Below, in pieces: positions 1 to 8,090 of a DNA stretch of 64,000 nucleotides (position 1 is the first letter of the stretch; each line of letters begins with the position of its first letter). Under the pieces are notes generated by a model that was not told the DNA's origin, searched no databases, and saw only the letters and a program-made list of their open reading frames with translations. Both the position numbers and the translations under genes were made by a program. The DNA is from Lewinellaceae bacterium. GTDB taxonomy: Bacteria; Bacteroidota; Bacteroidia; Chitinophagales; Saprospiraceae. Location: positions 1 through 64,000 of the forward strand of contig JADJUJ010000007.1 of the NCBI GenBank assembly GCA_016710765.1, written 5' to 3'.

Positions 1-693
1 CTCATGCCATTTATTTCTCCCAACCCAAAGACCTAAAAGGAACAAACCTGGAATTACCCATAGTCTGCCACTGAATTTTAAATAATTATACTTATTGATA
101 AATCCGATAGTGCTATTTGAAACAATTAGCTTTTTGTACTCCCCATCAAGTATCAATTGAAAATAAGCAGTTGCTTGTTCTATTGGATTTGGACTTATTG
201 AGATTGGTTGGCTTATCTCTAAAGGCGGCTGAATCAATGAAAAGGTTTTTGTCAAAATACTTGGTCCATTGAGTGCAAAGAATAAACCAAGGACTAATAT
301 TAACTTTGTTGGTAATTTTCTAAATGGAATTAAAGCCATACCAAAGACTGCATAAACAGTTAGAAAATCTCCACGATAATGTATATGATGGATATACCCA
401 ATCAAGAAAAGTAATAAAAGACGCCAGGCAAATTTTAACGAACTTGAATCTTTCTTGCTGCCTAATATTAAATAGAAACTTAAGCCGAAAAGCATCGAAA
501 AAATTGCATAGAATTTGCCTATAAATAAGTTTTGAATAATAGTTTGAGAAACTGAATCTATCGGAAATAAAATGTTGAATCCGATATATTGAGGTGGTGT
601 CAAACTTGCCAAATAACCTTCAAACATATGAGTCATTACAATGCCAAATAATGCAAAACCTCTCAATGCATCTATTTCTTCAATTCTTTTCAT
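1..693 (-). CDS. DUF418-type membrane protein, N-terminal part (runs off the window)
   Basis: The minus strand is open from an ATG at 693 to the window edge (231 codons). It begins MKRIEEIDALRGFALFGIVM, the N-terminal signature of DUF418/YeiB-type and related acyltransferase-3-like membrane proteins (RIxxIDxLRG followed by a hydrophobic helix). Several further hydrophobic helices follow, for example around residues 55-80 and 90-105. Function within the family is poorly known; transport or acyl transfer at the inner membrane is assumed. Codon use is strikingly AT-rich (roughly one third GC by eye) compared with the ~50% GC genes to its right, which suggests recent acquisition. The C-terminal half, normally carrying DUF418, lies outside the window, so the family call rests on the N-terminus only. 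Confidence 0.6.
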   Translation of the reverse strand, partial: MKRIEEIDALRGFALFGIVMTHMFEGYLASLTPPQYIGFNILFPIDSVSQTIIQNLFIGKFYAIFSMLFGLSFYLILGSKKDSSSLKFAWRLLLLFLIGYIHHIHYRGDFLTVYAVFGMALIPFRKLPTKLILVLGLFFALNGPSILTKTFSLIQPPLEISQPISISPNPIEQATAYFQLILDGEYKKLIVSNSTIGFINKYNYLKFSGRLWVIPGLFLLGLWVGRNKWHE

Positions 694-1043
694 TAGTATA
701 GCTTGTTGTTTATAGTTCTATGTTTGTTTTCAATTACCGCTAACTATTGTATATACGAACCTCAGTTCGTTATATCTCCTTATTTAGTTGTATAAACGCA
801 CCTTAGTTGCTTTTACCCGTCCCAAACCACACTGCCCCCTGCCTCCAGAACCATCCGGAATAATGGGCGGTAAAGTATGGGCGAAGCAAAATAGCGCTCA
901 AGGGCATTTGGTCTTTTAAAACCGAATATATTGATGCATGCAACAAGGGGAATAGATTGCCTTCCAAAGTATTCAGTCTATGTTGTTGCAACAAGGCCTG
1001 GCCCAGGGGCTCTTAGGCAACAAAAAGGCCATCCCTTTTGCAG
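694..1043. other. Intergenic stretch with imperfect hairpin (attC-like)
   Basis: No convincing gene. Bases 738-796 hold a long imperfect hairpin: an inner stem ACGAAC/GTTCGT with loop CTCA (755-770), extended by TATA pairs with a bulged base, and an outer AACTA/TAGTT pair separated by unequal unpaired segments. A weaker copy of the centre (GCACCTTAGTTGC) follows at 798-810. Unequal bulges and AAC/GTT ends recall integron attC sites, but the canonical R-box sequences are not matched. It sits at the composition boundary between the AT-rich gene on the left and ordinary genes on the right. Confidence 0.35.
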
Positions 1044-1877
1044 TCATGAATTGGCGGCCGGATTTTGTTCGGCTTCAGTATCCTCCTCCTCCGTTTTAAA
1101 CGCTCTGGCAAGTAAGGCGTACAACTCCGGATGCCGCTTTTCAAACTTTTCGGGATGATTGAAAAAATACTCACTGACCACCGCCAGAAATTCAGCGTTG
1201 TTGGTAAGGGAGTACGGGTTGATATCGGAATTGCCCGCCACAATTCTTTTTATTTCGTCTTTGATCTCTTGCAGCCATGGACCCACATATTGGTGGTTAA
1301 GCAGCATTTCCGGAACGCCATCGACGGCGCCATCTGCTTTATCCAGCAAATGGACAAATTCGTGGATCCCCACATTTTCCGGATGCGGAATACCGTCGAA
1401 ACCTTTCAGCAGGTCGGGCTTCGACAAAATAACAGTGCCCTGCTGATGGGGCACACCCACCATGCCGATGATAAAAGCCTTATGGCCCTCGTATCGCCGG
1501 GTCTGGAATTCCTCATCGAAGCTGCCGGGGTAAATCAAAATGGCACTGACTTTCGGATAGTTGTATTCCGGAAAGGCAAACGTAGGAATGATGGCGCTGC
1601 AAGCCACCAACAGCAACACGGTGTCGTCGACGGTGGTATCAACGCCCTGTATGTGTTTGGTGGCCAAAAACAACTGAATTCGTTTTTCAAACACCCCCCG
1701 ATCATCGGTATCGAGTTCTTTGTAAAACCATACCCGCTCCAGCAAAATCTTTTTCCATGCCTTCGGAAATGCGCGCGCAACTTGTTCGTCCACCTTGCGA
1801 TTTTTCCTGAGATAGAACCAGGCCGGCAGTAAAACCGCAGCCAATACCAGAAGCGACATGATGATTTGACTGTCCAT
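1044..1877 (-). CDS. MtfA-like zinc-dependent peptidase, membrane-anchored
   Basis: The 277-residue protein has an N-terminal membrane helix (about residues 5-23) followed by a soluble domain with the zinc-peptidase signature HEFVH at 172-176 and a downstream NAEFLAVVSEYFF segment (227-239) supplying the likely third ligand. This matches the M90 family of E. coli MtfA, a peptidase that also binds the glucose repressor Mlc. Bacteroidota homologues commonly carry such an anchor; Mlc binding should not be assumed here. The acidic C-terminal tail (TEEEDTEAEQ) is probably disordered. It is monocistronic, with about 240 bp on either side to the next gene. The length is typical for the family plus anchor, and the start is supported by the membrane helix. 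Confidence 0.85.
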   Translation of the reverse strand: MDSQIIMSLLVLAAVLLPAWFYLRKNRKVDEQVARAFPKAWKKILLERVWFYKELDTDDRGVFEKRIQLFLATKHIQGVDTTVDDTVLLLVACSAIIPTFAFPEYNYPKVSAILIYPGSFDEEFQTRRYEGHKAFIIGMVGVPHQQGTVILSKPDLLKGFDGIPHPENVGIHEFVHLLDKADGAVDGVPEMLLNHQYVGPWLQEIKDEIKRIVAGNSDINPYSLTNNAEFLAVVSEYFFNHPEKFEKRHPELYALLARAFKTEEEDTEAEQNPAANS

Positions 1878-2082
1878 AGTTAGCGGAGTTACAAAACAAG
1901 CCGGGGTTGGGTTGACGAATTTTTATCTGGGCAAGTCAAAAGTAGGTGCTTTTAAACGAACCGGCAAACACCGCGAAGCAGGGCATAGTACCGTAGGCTT
2001 TCGGGTTGGATAAGTTTACACTTCCGGAATATTTTGTAGGTTTAGGGCCAATGATCGGAAATTGCCAAATGGTTCACCCCTA

Positions 2083-2118
2083 AGCAACCTGTCGGAAAGT
2101 TATTTCCGACAGGTTGCT
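2083..2118. repeat. Perfect 16-bp stem hairpin at gene end
   Basis: Left arm 2083-2098 and right arm 2103-2118 are perfect inverted repeats around the loop GTTA. The right arm overlaps the stop codon of the outer-membrane protein gene at 2117. The arms match the outer arms of the 159-bp palindrome at 24466-24624 except for one position, which is changed on both arms (G:C to C:G), so pairing is kept. There is no clear T-run, so intrinsic termination is possible but not shown. It is probably a short derivative of the same palindrome family. Confidence 0.75.
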
Positions 2119-2818
2119 AAAACAACCATTCCGCACCCAACCTTACTCCCGACAAACTCAAATTGGTTCCAAAGGAGCTGAATTTTTTTTTGCTGTCGGG
2201 GTTTTTTATTTCCCAGCTGCCATTAATGTAGTTCATCGCCCCCATGTGCAAACTTGCTCTAAAGTGCTTGGTGATGTTGTATAAAACGCCTGCATCCATG
2301 CCCATTTCCAGATAATGCGCTTGCTCCTCCTGCGTCAGGCTGCTGTTCTGGAATTCTTTTTCGTCTGTTGTGTGGTAACCAGCGCTGGGTTGCAGAAAGA
2401 ATTGAAGTGCATTGTTCGTGTTGACGGTATACCGGGCGAAGAGTGCTGCACCTGCTTCGTTAGATTTACGCTCTAGTTTTACCGTTGTATTGGGGATGGT
2501 GAATACAGGATAATCGTCGGCACTGATTTTTCCGGTACCGACATTCAATTGCAACCCGAGTAGCCAATGTGCACTGATTTGTTTTCCCAGGTATGGGTTA
2601 AAGCTGAACTGGGTATTTTTGGTATCGTAATTGATGTTGCCATAGATACCGCCGATGCCCGAGATGGTGCTAAGCGTTGATAGAGGATAATTATTGTTCT
2701 GGGTAAGCAAACCGATCGAGCCACCCAAAACCCAGGGTGACACGGAATCTGGGGTTTTCTGGGCATGCAGCGACAGGCCTAGTAAAAGGAGCAATAAAAG
2801 GAGGGCGTTTGTTTTCAT
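2117..2818 (-). CDS. Outer-membrane beta-barrel protein with signal peptide
   Basis: This 233-residue protein starts with a clear signal peptide (MKTNALLLLLLLLGLSLHAQ, cleavage after AQ) and continues as alternating aromatic/hydrophobic beta strands, ending in SLSGVRLGAEWLF with a terminal Phe, typical of outer-membrane barrels. It resembles the generic OmpW/PF13505-type small barrels abundant in Bacteroidota. No catalytic motif is visible and the ligand cannot be named. It is transcribed alone. The region upstream (2819-3071) contains no recognisable gene and presumably the promoter. Confidence 0.7.
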   Translation of the reverse strand: MKTNALLLLLLLLGLSLHAQKTPDSVSPWVLGGSIGLLTQNNNYPLSTLSTISGIGGIYGNINYDTKNTQFSFNPYLGKQISAHWLLGLQLNVGTGKISADDYPVFTIPNTTVKLERKSNEAGAALFARYTVNTNNALQFFLQPSAGYHTTDEKEFQNSSLTQEEQAHYLEMGMDAGVLYNITKHFRASLHMGAMNYINGSWEIKNPDSKKKFSSFGTNLSLSGVRLGAEWLF

Positions 2819-3071
2819 GGTGTTTTAAAATTTGTTGTGGATACGAATCGGGACATTAGTTCCTCGGGGGGAACCATTTTTTTTACCAGCGCGACCTGCC
2901 CCAGAGGGTAAGGAAAGTGCTTAATAATGCCTTGGATGTTGCGGTAGTATTTCCTTGTTTTTTTTCTGAATTTAGCGGAATTCTATGTTGGTGGTTTGGA
3001 TAAAAGGCATTTCCGGCAGCTTAAAAATAAGATCAATTATGCAGTGGTGCAAAATTATGGCCCCTATAAAT

Positions 3072-3580
3072 GGACTGCAGTATTCCCTTCCGTGAAAAAT
3101 CTAATTTAAAATCTGTGTAACCTCCGTGTGAAAAAAATTAGATGGGGAAATATGAGGTGTCTCCCACGCCAACGGCGGGTCGACATGACGGGCTGCGTAG
3201 AAAGGGCTGGCTTCGCCCGAGAGAGGGACTGCAGTATTCCCTTCCGTGAAAAATCTAATTTAAAATCTGTGTAACCTCCGTGTGAAAAAAATTAGATGGG
3301 GAAATATGAGGTGTCTCCCACGCCAACGGCGGGTCGACATGACGGGCTGCGTAGAAAGGGCTGGCTTCGCCCGAGAGAGGGACTGCAGTATTCCCTTCCG
3401 TGAAAAATCTGTTTTAAAATCTGTGTAAAATCCGTGTGAAAAAAATTAGATGGGGAAATATGAGGTGTCTCCCACGCCAACGGCGGGTCGACATGACAGG
3501 CTGCGTAGAAAGGGCTGGCTTCGCCCGAGAGAGGGACTGCAGTATTCCCTTCTGTGTAAAATCTGTGTAAAAACCGTGTG
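3072..3580. repeat. 154-bp tandem repeat, three full copies plus a partial
   Basis: The word GGACTGCAGTATTCCCTT recurs at 3072, 3226, 3380 and 3534, exactly 154 bp apart. Units 1 and 2 are almost identical; unit 3 differs around the GTGTAA words and at one base near 3497; the fourth stops after about 45 bp. Each unit contains the inverted pair AATCTAATTT / AAATTAGAT and a small GGGC-GGCTTC-GCCC hairpin. The period is not a multiple of three and no reading frame is conserved, so it is treated as non-coding. It lies directly upstream of the lipoprotein gene at 3717. Confidence 0.95.
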
Positions 3581-3716
3581 AAATACAATGCAGTGCAATT
3601 CCCTAGATCGTCGATGTTTCAACTTTTACAACCCTTTTACAATCATTTACAAGGCCAAAACCCGTGCCAGGTGGTGTTCCCCTACTTTTATGGAAAATTC
3701 ACCAACACACCACACC

Positions 3717-4634
3717 ATGAACAAAAAACTGATCCTGTCTGCCTTTTTGATCCAATTCGTATTGTTCAGCTCCTGTGGCCAGAAAGACGATGCCATCAAT
3801 AAGGCCGCTGTCACTACCCCAACACAAGAGCAACCCGTAAAACCCAGGCACAGCACCATGCACGAATACGGTGGCTGGTATTGCCCGGACAACCTCTTCG
3901 GGTTCCCGGCCGTAAACATTAAGGAACTGGACAAAGTGCCAGTGGTACACGGCCGCCTGCCAACGGAGGAGGAAACGCGAAACGGAACCTCTCTGATGTA
4001 CATAGACCCCGCAAAAGTTCCGAATGCCAGCGCGCTTGACATGCCACTGCCCCGACTGGCGCGGTACTACTCCGAACACTCCAAAAAGAATGAATTGGTA
4101 ATTGTAATCCAGGCCGTGATGGCCGACCAGGACACGGTGGTAGGGTTCCGCTACGTAAACGGCGGCAATGGCTCTGCGTGGTTTGATGAAGTAGCCTTTT
4201 TAACGGAGGGTGAAATTGCCCAGCTGCCGCCCACGCCCTTTGTATCAGAAAATGTGATGATCAAGGCGCGGAAGGAAAAAATTTGGGAAATCCTTACCAG
4301 CCCGATCTATGCCAGGGCATTGGGTGACGCGTTTGGACAAAACGTGTATGTTGAATCCAACTGGAACAAAAATGGAAAGGTTTACCAGAAAAAATATCCC
4401 GGTGAAGTAATCACTACCGGAAATATTACGGCCCTTTGGGAGGATACGTACATCCAGGTGGATTATACCGTTGAGGGCCGCCACTACGTGGAAAAATTCC
4501 TTATTTTAGAAAATCCGGACACCCATATTTCTCAATTGAACATCGTATCTGGCCCGTATGGCGATGACTTTGCGGCAAAAAAAACAGCCTGGAACAAATG
4601 GTTGCAAAAAGTAAAAGCGCTGAGTGAACTGTAA
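3717..4634 (+). CDS. Lipoprotein with C-terminal SRPBCC-like domain
   Basis: The frame is open from 3588, but the ATG at 3717 is chosen because it gives a lipoprotein signal peptide, MNKKLILSAFLIQFVLFSSC, with the lipobox Cys followed by GQKDD. The 305-residue product has a charged linker, a middle region (about 60-165) without recognised motifs, and a C-terminal half beginning ARKEKIWEILTSPIYARALG that resembles the AHSA1/START-like (SRPBCC) fold, known for binding hydrophobic ligands. That fold call is an inference from the opening helix and the following beta pattern. A strong hairpin follows the stop. The tandem repeat immediately upstream may carry or disturb its promoter. Confidence 0.65.
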   Translation: MNKKLILSAFLIQFVLFSSCGQKDDAINKAAVTTPTQEQPVKPRHSTMHEYGGWYCPDNLFGFPAVNIKELDKVPVVHGRLPTEEETRNGTSLMYIDPAKVPNASALDMPLPRLARYYSEHSKKNELVIVIQAVMADQDTVVGFRYVNGGNGSAWFDEVAFLTEGEIAQLPPTPFVSENVMIKARKEKIWEILTSPIYARALGDAFGQNVYVESNWNKNGKVYQKKYPGEVITTGNITALWEDTYIQVDYTVEGRHYVEKFLILENPDTHISQLNIVSGPYGDDFAAKKTAWNKWLQKVKALSEL

Positions 4635-4646
4635 GGGGGGCAATTA

Positions 4647-4684
4647 AAAACAACCCTGCCGGCAATTTGTCTCAGGGTTGTTTT
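4647..4684 (+). terminator. Intrinsic terminator after the lipoprotein gene
   Basis: AAAACAACCCTG (4647-4658) pairs with CAGGGTTGTTTT (4673-4684), followed by a T-rich tract (TTTTTT near 4690). The A-rich left flank means it could work in both directions, also ending the converging glycosyltransferase operon. Confidence 0.85.
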
Positions 4685-4795
4685 CAATAATTTTTTAAGT
4701 GTTTACCTCGGGGATATCTTATCTCATGTCTAATCGGATATCGCACATCCAACCAGCTATCCCTGGTCTGCATCCTGTGCTTTTCGCTGTAGGAA

Positions 4796-4847
4796 AATCA
4801 TGTTTTGTCCTGCAAAACCATCTCAATCCTGTCATTCCCCTCTACGA
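4796..4847. repeat. Copy of dispersed repeat (CCTGCAAAA..AATCCTGTCATT family)
   Basis: The sequence ATGTTTTGTCCTGCAAAA, then AATCCTGTCATTCCCCTCTA, also occurs at 13341-13456 (three units), inverted at 13254-13310 and at 34187-34235. Here it overlaps the 3' end of the glycosyltransferase gene and encodes its last residues (VVEGNDRIEMVLQDKT read on the minus strand). Confidence 0.85.
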
Positions 4848-6234
4848 CGGTCAGTTGCGCCATTCCCGCTCCGCCAAAGCACCAGTCCTTCACCCGCTCT
4901 ACCAACGCATTGTCCCCCCGGCTTTCCAGGTACCACAAGCCGTACACCAGGCCGTACTCCAGCAGTACGTAGGCCATAGATTCGCCCATGGGTTCGCGGT
5001 AGTGGTCGTAACTGAAGAAGATTAGCAGCGACCACAACAGCGGGTACAATTGTCGGCTGAGCACCGCCAGCGGTAGCAACACCACGATGTACCAAGGATG
5101 CACTACCGGCGAAAAAGAAAAGTAAATGGTGTACAACAGCAGAAAGCGCCTGGCCAAACCTGCATCCGTTTGCCACAGCACCCGGGCAAACAGGAGTACC
5201 GTGAGCACCGGAAAGGCCAAACTGAGGTAAGGTGACAGGTCTGCGCCGGTGGCCAGCCTCCCGGCCTCCCGCAGCAGGTAGTAGGGGCCGGCGTTGAACT
5301 CGAACCAGGCGAAGTACAGGCCGAAGCTTTGCTTAAAGTTCCACACGGTTTCCGAATCTACGCACAGCGACAACAGCAGCAGGCTGCCCAATACTGTCAC
5401 GCTGCCAAACCACAGAAAGGTTTTTAGCGGTACTTTTCGGAACAGGGCGCCTACCAGAAACAGGGGGTTGAGCTTGGTGCACACGGCCAGCGCCAGCGCC
5501 AGCGCGGCACGGGTATAGGTGGAGCGGTACAACCAGTAGAGGCTGAGCAGCACAAAGCATAGGGCCAGTCCATCGAAGTGGAGGTTGCCTGTCACTTCGA
5601 TGATCAGCAGTGGATTGAGCCAAACGAATCCGGCCAGTGCGGCCGATTGGTTTTGGCCCTGCAACAGGGCACACAGCAGCCCAAAGGAGAGTACTTCTGC
5701 CAGGATCAAAAACAGGCGCAGTAGTATCAGGTTGCCTGCGTTGGGTGTGCCCCAGCAACTGGCCAGCCGGAACAGTGTTTGGTTTACCGTAGGATAAATG
5801 GAGTAGTAGTCGCGGGAGTTCATGCCATCGGGAAATGCCGGGCTGTGGGCCGCGTAAAGGGCTGCGTATTGTTGGCGTTTCAGGGTGTCATTGGCAAAAA
5901 AAAGGGTGTACTGACGGGGCGTAAACGCGAAACTGGAAATGCCGTCTTTTTGCAATTCTCCGTCCCAGGTAAAGCGAAAGTAATCGTCGGACAGTTGCGG
6001 GGTGGAGAGCAGGAATACGCCACGAAACAGCAACCCAGCCGCGAACACCTGCCACCAGTGCAGGCGCTTTTGGCGGGCCAGTTGGGTAAGGCCAATGCCG
6101 ATGCCAAACAGCAGGGCGTACACGGCGTACATAGACAGCCCTGCGGTGCGCTGAAACGCAAATGCAAACAAGGCGTAGCCCAGCAAGGCAATGGTGCTGA
6201 GGAGCCAGAAATATACCTGGTTCAGCTTCGCCAT
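4798..6234 (-). CDS. GT-C-type polytopic glycosyltransferase (mannosyltransferase-like)
   Basis: This 478-residue protein is almost entirely hydrophobic helices with short loops. The first extracytoplasmic loop carries SDDYFRFTWDGEL (82-94); an acidic pair in this loop is the catalytic hallmark of GT-C enzymes that use polyprenyl-phosphate sugars. Related Bacteroidota proteins are annotated as mannosyltransferases or DUF2029-like. It overlaps the upstream GT2 gene by 13 bp, so both are translated from one message and probably act on the same envelope glycan: GT2 on the cytoplasmic side, this enzyme on the periplasmic side. The last ~16 residues are encoded by a dispersed intergenic repeat, so the native C-terminus may have been replaced. 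Sugar and acceptor are unknown. Confidence 0.75.
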   Translation of the reverse strand: MAKLNQVYFWLLSTIALLGYALFAFAFQRTAGLSMYAVYALLFGIGIGLTQLARQKRLHWWQVFAAGLLFRGVFLLSTPQLSDDYFRFTWDGELQKDGISSFAFTPRQYTLFFANDTLKRQQYAALYAAHSPAFPDGMNSRDYYSIYPTVNQTLFRLASCWGTPNAGNLILLRLFLILAEVLSFGLLCALLQGQNQSAALAGFVWLNPLLIIEVTGNLHFDGLALCFVLLSLYWLYRSTYTRAALALALAVCTKLNPLFLVGALFRKVPLKTFLWFGSVTVLGSLLLLSLCVDSETVWNFKQSFGLYFAWFEFNAGPYYLLREAGRLATGADLSPYLSLAFPVLTVLLFARVLWQTDAGLARRFLLLYTIYFSFSPVVHPWYIVVLLPLAVLSRQLYPLLWSLLIFFSYDHYREPMGESMAYVLLEYGLVYGLWYLESRGDNALVERVKDWCFGGAGMAQLTVVEGNDRIEMVLQDKT

Positions 6235-7694
6235 CGGAAGGTGTTGTTTTTGAAAAAAATTGACAGCGAAAAGCCAAAGAGGATGTCCAGTCCGTACGTG
6301 AAGCTCAACAAATTGAAATGGAAAAAGGAAGCCAGCATCCAGAAGCCTCCGTAGCCCATGGCCAGGATTTCCAGCAGCAGGATGCTGTTGGCTTTATTGA
6401 AACTGTACCCGCGTTGCACGCGCTGCAGCCATCCGCTGTTGTTGCCGAATTTCGGGGTGCGCACAAACTCCGATTTTTTCCCAACATACCCTTCAACGAT
6501 GCCCAACACCATGTAGAGCGAAATGCCGGTAGTCATGGCAAAATAAACCAGTACAGAGGGAAGGAACAGCAGGGAGCTTTTCCATTTGTTGTCGGAGGCC
6601 ATGGTGTCGCCAACGTAAAAGATGGCCAGGAGGGAGCCCAAAACGATGGGACCAATGAGCGACAGCGTGTTGGCGTAGGGAACTGTTATGGCGTTGGTTT
6701 GCTGGAAATAGTACACCACAGGGCTGCACAGTAGGATGCCCACCACCAGCAAGTAGATGGAGCTGTTCAGCAGGTGGAAAGAGCCGATCAGTTTGGCCCG
6801 GAACGAGGCGGCAGAGCGCCACAAATCGCCCATGTTTTTGCGCAGGCATTCGGCTGCGCCTTTCGACCAGCGGAATTGCTGGGTACGGAAGGCGTCGAAG
6901 GTAACGGGCAGCTCCGCCGGTGCGCCCACATCGAACAGGTATTGGAACTGCCAGCCGCGCATTTGCGCGCGGAAACTGAGGTCGAGGTCTTCTGTCAGGG
7001 TGTCGGTGTGCCAGCCGCCAGCCGATTCGATACAGTTGCGGCGCCATACTCCGGCAGTGCCGTTGAAGTTGATGAAGCCTTTGGCATGGGTTCTTCCCAG
7101 GTGCTCGATGCTGAAATGCGTATTGAGCATGATGGCTTGTGCCCGGGTGAGAATGGAGTCCTGTACGTTGAGGTGCCGCCAGCGGGTTTGCACCAGCCCC
7201 ACTTTCGGGTTATCGAAGGGCGCGAGGGTGTTCAGGAGAAACTGTGGGTGGGGTACAAAATCGGCGTCAAAAATGGCGATGAATTCGCCCCGGGCCTTTT
7301 GCAACCCGTAGTCGAGCGCTCCGGCTTTGTAGCCAGTGCGCTCCGGCCGGCGGAGGTGCTGAAAATCGGCATGTGGCACGGGCAGTTGTGCCAGAAATTG
7401 CTGGATGAGGGTGGTGGTTTCGTCGGTGGAGTCGTCGAGGATTTGCACTTCGAGCCGGTGGGTGGGGTAGTCCAGTTGGGCTATGGCCTGGAGCAGGCGT
7501 TCGACCACGTATTTTTCGTTGTACAGGGGCAGTTGGATGGTGAACAATGGCAGGGTGGCATCGGCGGGCAAGGCTTTGGGTGCTTTTCTTTTGCGGAGGG
7601 CGTGGAACAGGAGCACCCATTCCTGCAGGACGTGGATCAGCAGTAGTCCGTTGAAGAAAACCCAGAAACAGAAGATGATTTGCACTAAGGCCAT
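6222..7694 (-). CDS. GT2 family glycosyltransferase, cellulose-synthase-like
   Basis: This 490-residue protein has an N-terminal membrane helix (about 8-30), a GT-A domain with all processive-GT2 signatures in order (DDS at 87-89, DAD at 143-145, TED at 234-236 and QQFRW at 272-276), and then four or five C-terminal membrane helices. It therefore belongs with the beta-glycan/CESA-like and ceramide-glucosyltransferase-like GT2 enzymes: UDP-sugar donor in the cytosol, lipid or growing glycan acceptor at the inner membrane. There is no PilZ domain and no bcs genes nearby, so cellulose synthesis is unlikely. It is the first gene of a two-gene operon with the GT-C protein. Confidence 0.85.
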   Translation of the reverse strand: MALVQIIFCFWVFFNGLLLIHVLQEWVLLFHALRKRKAPKALPADATLPLFTIQLPLYNEKYVVERLLQAIAQLDYPTHRLEVQILDDSTDETTTLIQQFLAQLPVPHADFQHLRRPERTGYKAGALDYGLQKARGEFIAIFDADFVPHPQFLLNTLAPFDNPKVGLVQTRWRHLNVQDSILTRAQAIMLNTHFSIEHLGRTHAKGFINFNGTAGVWRRNCIESAGGWHTDTLTEDLDLSFRAQMRGWQFQYLFDVGAPAELPVTFDAFRTQQFRWSKGAAECLRKNMGDLWRSAASFRAKLIGSFHLLNSSIYLLVVGILLCSPVVYYFQQTNAITVPYANTLSLIGPIVLGSLLAIFYVGDTMASDNKWKSSLLFLPSVLVYFAMTTGISLYMVLGIVEGYVGKKSEFVRTPKFGNNSGWLQRVQRGYSFNKANSILLLEILAMGYGGFWMLASFFHFNLLSFTYGLDILFGFSLSIFFKNNTFRWRS

Positions 7695-8090
7695 TGGGGA
7701 TTGGTATTTAGAACTCTAGTGGATATTTATTGAATTAACCACACACGGGCACATGAGACAAGCCACATTAGGTACTGAAGAGATGTCATACTAGGGATGT
7801 CCCGTGGTGAAAGTTTTGGGTTGCGATTTGTTGTTTTGGGTGGAGTTAGGAATATGTTTTTGCTTCGCAAAATAGGTTTTCCTGCGAACATTTTTTTGCT
7901 TCGCAAATGGGTTGTTCCACGGAATATGTTTTTTGCTTCGCAAAATTTTTGTCCCGCAGCATTCGCAGATGCCCGCAGATGTTTTGCTTCGCAAAACCCT
8001 GCGGGTGCGCAAGGTGGACTATTGTGGCATGGGTATTTTGGTTGGATTAGGTTGGTTATTCCGGACAAAGCAAAGGCCAATAGCAAAAGA
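7695..8090. repeat. Intergenic repeat region: TTTGCTTCGCAAA hairpins and AATTAACCACA element
   Basis: No convincing gene. At 7722-7770 the sequence TTGAATTAACCACACACGGGCACATGAG is a diverged copy of the inside of the 76-bp element at 13044-13119. At 7857-8000 the mini-hairpin TTTGC-TTC-GCAAA occurs four times with ~40-bp spacing, between stretches such as CCTGCGAACA. Near 8053-8098, GGACAAAGCAAAGGCCAATAGC plus AAAGACTAAAGACC resembles one end of the repeat at 60457-60676. A minus-strand frame here starts MARKVFSLLLLAFALSGI, but it is built from these repeats and is not called. The GT2 promoter must lie here. Confidence 0.7.

Noticed and set aside
1131..1832. 233-codon plus-strand frame opposite the MtfA-like gene
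   Set aside because: The minus-strand frame has a clear family match with an HExxH motif; the antisense frame has none.
3072..3580. CRISPR array
   Set aside because: Repeat units are 154 bp and almost identical throughout, with no unique spacers and no cas genes nearby.
3292..3588. 98-codon minus-strand frame over the tandem repeat
   Set aside because: The 154-bp period is not a multiple of three, so successive units are read in different frames; it is a by-product of the repeat.
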